NCBI GenBank assembly: GCA_025331445.1
Contig: JAIWNE010000038.1
Span: 1 to 64,000 of the forward strand
DNA: 64,000 bases
Source of the DNA: Blakeslea trispora
Taxonomy: Eukaryota; Mucoromycota; Mucoromycetes; Mucorales; Choanephoraceae
Reading direction: 5' to 3'
Shown here: positions 58,591 to 64,000 of the stretch, piece by piece
How the letters are laid out: each line of letters opens with the position of its first letter
Numbering within the stretch: the stretch's first letter is position 1
Position numbers and translations under genes: made by a program
Notes under the pieces: generated by a model
Database searches by the model: none
Seen by the model: the letters and a program-made list of their open reading frames with translations, nothing else
Told to the model about the DNA's origin: nothing

Positions 58591-61500
58591 TTAATTGCTA
58601 TGTATGTGTGTATGTATGTATGTGTGTGTGTGTTTGTTTGCTTCTTCTTTATTAAACTATGGATTATATAAATGATAGAAAAAGACAATAAAACTATTAA
58701 AAAAAAAGGTATCAAAGTTTATAGAAAAAAAAAAAGAATAAAAAAAACTAACATACCATTTCTCCTTTTATATTCTTTTATGTCCAATCCGTATTTGTAC
58801 AAATATTGGATACTACATTTAGTCTTTATTCATGAATGCCACAGGTCGAAATTTAAAAAAGAGAGTTATAGGTCATATGAGCTTGTGCACTTATTACACA
58901 CACAAAAGGACAATTTAAATTCTCCTAAATTTCTATTTCTGCAAGCAATAAATTCCGAACTGACAGTAATTTTTCTTTTTCTCTTGAAATATACTCAATG
59001 GGATTTTCGCTGATACATATTCAAGTTAGACACAAAACCATGCGCATCAATGTGTCACTTGACGAAAAGTCAGAGACATACTTCTGACTTTGTGCCATAC
59101 CAAGGACGCATAGGTGATTAGAGGTCAACAGAAATGGACAAATTATTTATCAGCTCAGAGAAAAGCAAAGCATGTATGACAAGAGCATCCCGTATAAACC
59201 AGAAGCATAGTTTATAGTTTGATATATAATGTAGGACAAGCACTTTGCTGCTTTTCCCACCAGCTAAAACAAAGCAAAGTAAAAGGGAATTGGATGTGTC
59301 AGAGCTTGTTCTGGGGTCCTTATGCACCAAAGAGCAAAGCTTTGACAGGATATGAAATCGAGCTAAATAAAAGTGTGCACCCATGTTGAACATTTCTTCT
59401 CAATGAAGATCGATGTTTGGATCTCAAAGGGAATGGTACAGCCGCACATGACAACAGGCCTATCGTTGGTTTCGAATGGCAGCGTCAGCTTAACCCTTCA
59501 TCTTAGTTAGAGCACAAATCCACTAGGTCACTGGTGGTGCTACAAGAACACTTCAACCTTATGTAAATAACTGCTTTTTTTTCCCAATCAGAAAACTAAA
59601 GGAAAAAGTAACAATAGTATTTGTTTCTCATTTGTCATTCTTCTGTATTGCAATGACTCTAAATTAGCATGTTTTCTTTAATAGTTTGAGGTTTACTATT
59701 TTGAGATAGAATCAACAAAGAGAGAGGTTCTCTTAAATTGTGGAGTAAATTGTGGGGTGAACAAATAGGAAAAGAAAACGAAAACTTGTGAAACTCAAAA
59801 GCTAAAATAGGCACGTAATATTTTTTTATCAAAATTATCCTTCGGCGAAAACAAAATAATCCTAAATATGCACACGACATACACTGTCATCAGCAACAGA
59901 AAGTGATGTCTTTTCTTACCGAATTTACATTAACTTTATTAGAGTGGCCAGGTCATATTACTGAACTGATTAGATCAATGATATGTTTAATATCCCCTAC
60001 CAATAGTACTACTCGAGACCAGAAAGCAATATCAAAAGGTTTGTGATTTATTCATTGAACCAAGACAAAGATGTTCAGGGCGGTTTTTGGCCTACCTTTT
60101 CTTTAATTTGGTATGTTCGTCCTTAAACACTATACTTCTCTCCTTTTGCTTGCTTTTTGCTATTAAGATATACCCTGATAACCATTAGTTCAAAAGTCTA
60201 CTCATCTTTGTTTCCGTATATAATAGCAGCCAAATCTCTGTTTGAGAAGCATCATCACTGTTGAAGTATTCTGCCTATGTGTGTTTCTGTTTTTACTTGA
60301 ATACTCTGAGCAGATGTCAAATACGATAGTTTAGGAATTATTTTTGTTTGATTGAAACTGTCTCTTGACCTGAGAGTAGATTGTTGATCGAAATTGTTAA
60401 CACATTGGTGTCCCTTATCCCTACTAATGATTTAGAGATATACATATGGCTGCATATATTCTATGAGTGATAAATCATAAAAATATAATCAGAATTAAGA
60501 TGACAGTAAAGGCCAAAACAAGATGCAGTTAGAGAAGATGGGCGCAGATGATGTGTCTTGTACATATTTCTCAGGATACTGTTTAGTCAATAACTTTGTT
60601 GAAGCACAGAGTTTTCTTTTTCTAATATATGACTGTGCATCATCTAAGACTACCTAAGCAATCTGGCTTTCTTCATTTTTATCGACTAATTGGAATTCAC
60701 ATTAAAGCATATGCTCCCTATTGTCTTGAATGACATGGAGTAACGTTTGAGTTCTTCAACTATGTCAGTGGCTATCGAGTTTATTCTTTGCTCTTATTGG
60801 CAGAGTAAATTAGTAGTGTGATTAGTTCTCGCTTTTTCAATCTAGTAGATAATCGCTTCTTAACTCTTTATTTTTGACTCTCTACAACATTCTCTAACAC
60901 ACCTTTCAAAGCGACTCCTGAATGAGGTTTTGAGAAGTACCAGCCATACGTTGTATAAAATCTTATGTTTGAAGAGAAGCTCAGCCTCTGTGTTCCTAAT
61001 ACAATAAGAAGTCTTGATCCCATCCTTCGTGCTTGCCAAGAAAGGGAGCAGCTAAAGTCGATTGCTATTAAAGCTGTAAAGATACACTTTCTTAGATAAA
61101 CGTATAGACTTACCTGCGCTAAGTCGCCATAACAGCATGAATGTGCTAGAGTTGTATCCGAGATCCCTAATCTGCCCTCCTCTATTTCGAGCCTTTTGCT
61201 GCAATCACTTGATAAGTCGAGCCTTAGCATCTTTACAGAGAAATCAGTTCCATTCCATGAGCGTTTCTATTCTGCGACTGACATGAATACTTTGCCCTAC
61301 TTTGTTTGCGTTTCTCTACCGATGATTGAAATAACCCATACGAACCTAAGAAATGCTTGAGTGAACAGAGAAAGAGTGCTACTTCATGTGATGGTAGCTT
61401 CCTGTTTTGTAGCTTCCACACTTAAAGCGCAACGCTCTGAGAGCTAAAGTCTATCAAGCCTTCGAAGCTTATTGAGTACAATCAATACTAATGAATTCTA

Positions 61501-62010
61501 TCAGATAGCCTTGAGCAAACGACAACTGTAGCATTGCCTATTCTTTTCATGCAACATATCCAGCTCCTGTCTTGAAAATTGCTGAGATTGGACAAGAAAT
61601 CTCCATAAAAGTTAGCTATACGTGAAATGAGAAGGACATATACATACACGTATATGCAATAGCTATCATACTTTACTCTTTGAAGCAATGAATGATTTTG
61701 TTTTTGCTGGTGTGTGTAGAGAACACTATATCCTAGTTGCTATTGACTACTCTCTTAAGAGAAAGACAGAGTAAGACAGTTTGCTTCTTTCGATCGCGAA
61801 TTCAAGCTAAATGCATTAGGCTTTCACAGGAGAATCTATAGAGCATGATCGCTTAGCCATAGGACTTGCCCTGCAACTGATTTCCCATAATGAACTTTAC
61901 GTCACACTGCTGATTTTCGGGAATTGAATTATTTTATATCCTCTCTTGCTGCATATTCTTTTTCACATCACTTCTTTTCTCTCTTACAACAAAAGCTAAA
62001 ATACCTTAAA
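58591..62010. other. 3.4-kb gene-poor region, no gene supported
   Basis: A TATG/TG microsatellite lies at 58601-58641 directly upstream of the sugar transporter start. A 9-base perfect inverted repeat (AAAGTCAGA / TCTGACTTT, 8-base loop) lies at about 59073-59098. The longest frame, 60868-61230 (-), has no known domain and poor start context. The last part before 62011 (TTTTCTCTCTTACAAC) is the cyanase leader. Confidence 0.5.
58601..58641. repeat. TATG/TG microsatellite near sugar transporter start
   Basis: Alternating TATG and TG units lie about 11-50 bases before the minus-strand start codon at 58590, where length changes could alter the leader or promoter. Confidence 0.8.
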
Positions 62011-62844
62011 ATGAGTGTAAGTGTTATGATAGACGTTTGGATTTGTGATGAAGTTATTCTTAAACTATCTTATTTGTGATTCTTTTTTTAGGATCGCAAA
62101 CTTTCTGCTCTTCAATCGCGTATGTTTCAAGCAAAAGCTGTAAGAAAGTTAAGGTAAGTGTACACAGATGATACATATTGCCTCTCATATAAACTTGAAG
62201 CAACTCAGCTTCGAACAAATAGGAAAGGAACTTGGATGTGATGAAGTATATGTGGCATCCATCTTTTATGGACAGGTACATCAAGCAACCTTACAAAGCT
62301 AGTGCATCAAAAACTGACTTGAGTTTGCAAACATAGGCAAAGCCTACAGACAAAGAATTACAAGCATTGTCAGAAATACTCAATGTTCCAACACAGCACT
62401 TGATGGAGGAGATGGGTGCACACTATTTCCCTACAAGAGGAGGGTAAGTATGCGTTTGAAGAAAAAGAGATACCTACGATCTACAAAACTGTTGAAACTT
62501 ATGTTGTGGTACAGCTTGATGGATTTACCTCCACAAGACCCTACCCTTTACCGACTTGTAGAAATCATTCAAGTGTTTGGTTACCCTCTTAAAGCTGTCA
62601 TTCACGAAAAGGTTTGTGCAAAGGCTACGTACATGGTTCGATATATTTACTATGTTATTACAGTTTGGGGATGGCATCATGTCGGCTGTTGACTTTAAAG
62701 CACACGTAGATAAAGTAAGTTTTTGATATAGGAGCCATGAAGCACGGTCTAAACAACTCATTTGTTTAGGTTGAGGATCCTAATGGCGATCGAGTCAAAA
62801 TTACCTTGGATGGCAAGTTTTTACCTTACAGAAAGAGCTGGTAG
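62011..62844 (+). CDS. CYN1: Cyanate hydratase (cyanase)
   Basis: Catalyses bicarbonate-dependent breakdown of cyanate to ammonia and CO2 (via carbamate). The first coding exon is only ATGAGT (62011-62016) before a GTAAGT donor; the next exon begins at 62092 with DRKLSALQSRMFQAKAVRKL. The N-terminal helix-turn-helix-like domain reads SFEQIGKELGCDEVYVASIF. The catalytic domain has DPTLYRLVEIIQVFGYPLKA, containing the active-site Arg and Glu, and FGDGIMSAVDF, containing the active-site Ser. The end is KITLDGKFLPYRKSW, an end typical of eukaryotic cyanases. About 155 residues, standard length. Five short introns (for example after AVRKL and after SIFYGQ). Expected to be a cytosolic decamer. No neighbour such as carbonic anhydrase is visible. 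The bacterial operon arrangement is absent, as usual for fungi. Confidence 0.95.
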
Positions 62845-63741
62845 AAGAATTCAAAATGAATAAAAACAAAAGTTTGAGTTTAAAACAGCATTACGTAATG
62901 CCAAATTTGGAAATATGACAAGTTACACAAGCTACATTGTATTTAGAACATTTTTAAGGAATGGAATCGTTCAAAAAATAAACAATAAATCAAACGGAAT
63001 ACTAGAGAAATAGTGTCTAAAAAATAACAGTAAACTGTAGGATATATTGTGTCTTAAGAAAAATTAATTGTATTGAGGAATAGCAAGGTGATTAGTAACA
63101 AACATTGAATATTGTTAAATGTGTATGAAGCTTACCGGATAGTGAGGATTTTTGCATCCCCACCACTTGTGCACCCAGGACCATGGTGGTGACGGAGAAG
63201 GAAATTTATGACAAAAAAAAAGAGAAATCTTACAAAGACATAACCCAAACGAGACTTGGTAACAAATAACATGTAGACCAGCGTCAGACAGTGATAGGCC
63301 TAGCTTGATAGATGTTTTGCGACATATCGGTATCCGCATTCATCAATCACCAAACAAAGTCATCAAAAGGTAACAGGAACGAGGTATGGTGTCATTATTG
63401 ACGCAGACTTCTCCGGATAATAGTTTTTCATTCATTGAGAATTCAAAGATGCTAAATGTTGCCTTTGTAGCCCCCAGATTAAGGCGCCTCTTCAGTTAGA
63501 CTCAGATATTGCTCAACTCGTATGACACAGCTTATGCAATCAATCCTTCGTATTGCTGTTTCTGAGCCAAATCGACTATCAAATTAGCGAAGCCTTTTTT
63601 GTCAGCAAGAAATGACTCCCATGATTTCCGAATTGTTTGATCCAATGCGCTAAAGGGCTATATTATTTTGTACAAAGTAGATTTTTAAATATATTTATTG
63701 AAAGATTACAAATAATGGGGGGATGGAGAGTTTATACAGAT
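62845..63741. other. Intergenic region between convergent cyanase and malate dehydrogenase
   Basis: It contains both 3' UTRs. A minus frame at 63115-63339 has no recognised content. I see no RNA gene or repeat of note. Confidence 0.5.
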
Positions 63742-64000
63742 TTATTGAACGAAAGAGTTACCCTTGGTAATGTTCTTCTTCAATTCAGGGACAGCAGCAG
63801 CGATGAGTTCCTTTTCGTAATCAGAGATTTCACCGAGACCGTGGATCTTTTCAACACCTTCGGGACCGAGTTCGATGTTGGTAGAGAAGTATTCGACACC
63901 TTCAGAGGCAAAGACATCAGACTTGACGAAAGAGGGTTCAACAACACCCTTCTTGCCACCAACGGTAGCTTCCAAGACAGAGTTAGCCATACGAGCACCA
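63742..64000 (-). CDS. Malate dehydrogenase, C-terminal part
   Basis: Last about 86 codons of an NAD-dependent malate dehydrogenase; the gene continues beyond the right edge. The visible protein includes RMANSVLEATVGGKKGVVEP, EYFSTNIELGPEGVEKIHGL and AAVPELKKNITKGNSFVQ. GVVEPSFV, EYFSTNIELGPEGVEKIHGLG and the ending ELKKNITKG match mitochondrial-type MDH, where the corresponding tail is ELKASIKKGEDFV. No C-terminal SKL or ARM-like peroxisomal signal is present, so a mitochondrial or cytosolic role is likely. The N-terminus that would decide is not in the window. High C usage at third positions (AAC, TTC, GCC) suggests a highly expressed gene. Confidence 0.92.
   Translation of the reverse strand, partial: GARMANSVLEATVGGKKGVVEPSFVKSDVFASEGVEYFSTNIELGPEGVEKIHGLGEISDYEKELIAAAVPELKKNITKGNSFVQ

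Noticed and set aside
60868..61230. 120-codon minus frame
   Set aside because: No recognised motif, poor start context, and surrounding 3 kb lacks gene structure.

Overview
The window looks like nuclear DNA of a Mucorales-type (Mucoromycota) fungus. The grounds are AT-rich sequence with long poly-A/T tracts, genes cut by many short introns (about 45-80 bases, mostly GTAAGT-type donors and TAG/CAG acceptors), TC-rich tracts before start codons, and a fungal gene set (Medusa-type regulator, DPAP, syntaxin 18, HSF, formin, FHA-RING ligase, cyanase). The lineage is inferred from these features and was not tested by any search. Gene models are my own splicing of the raw sequence. Splice junctions stated in the entries were read directly; outer ends are start and stop codons unless marked partial.

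Layout. 1-5 kb: a partial voltage-sensor ion channel gene and a type II membrane dipeptidyl aminopeptidase, both on the minus strand. 7.6-19.6 kb: a dense block with a BRWD/PHIP-like WD40-bromodomain protein (+), a small unknown gene (-), isopentenyl diphosphate isomerase (-), an unknown multi-exon gene (+), a Medusa-family regulator (-) and an HSF-type factor (-). 19.8-26.4 kb: a P5B ATPase and a syntaxin 18/Ufe1-like Qa-SNARE, both (-).

27-34.4 kb: a ferric-reductase-type oxidoreductase (+) with two tandem ATCTGATAA-type sites in its promoter, and a two-domain ceruloplasmin-like multicopper oxidase (-) facing it. Between their 3' ends sits a Tc1/mariner-like transposon with apparently identical 174-base inverted repeats. 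An alpha-SNAP gene follows (-). 34.9-38.7 kb is the decayed, accessory-looking part: a degraded direct repeat pair, a pseudogene of an unrecognised family split by a pogo-like MITE, a large ATT microsatellite, and a remnant coding patch.

39.2-45.8 kb: sphingolipid delta-4 desaturase-like gene and a Diaphanous-type formin, both (-). 48.6-58.6 kb: FHA-RING ubiquitin ligase (+), a small serine-rich unknown (+), a short-chain dehydrogenase (+), CDC123 (+, only 76 bases after the SDR) and an MFS sugar transporter (-). 62-64 kb: cyanase (+) and the 3' end of malate dehydrogenase (-).

Most genes are unrelated housekeeping functions. The exception is a possible iron-handling pair (reductase plus oxidase). 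I saw no CRISPR, rRNA or convincing tRNA. The strongest observations are the MITE whose removal rejoins an open frame, the intact-ended transposon carrying one frameshift, the unusual copper-ligand set of the two-domain oxidase, and the tandem iron-GATA-like sites.
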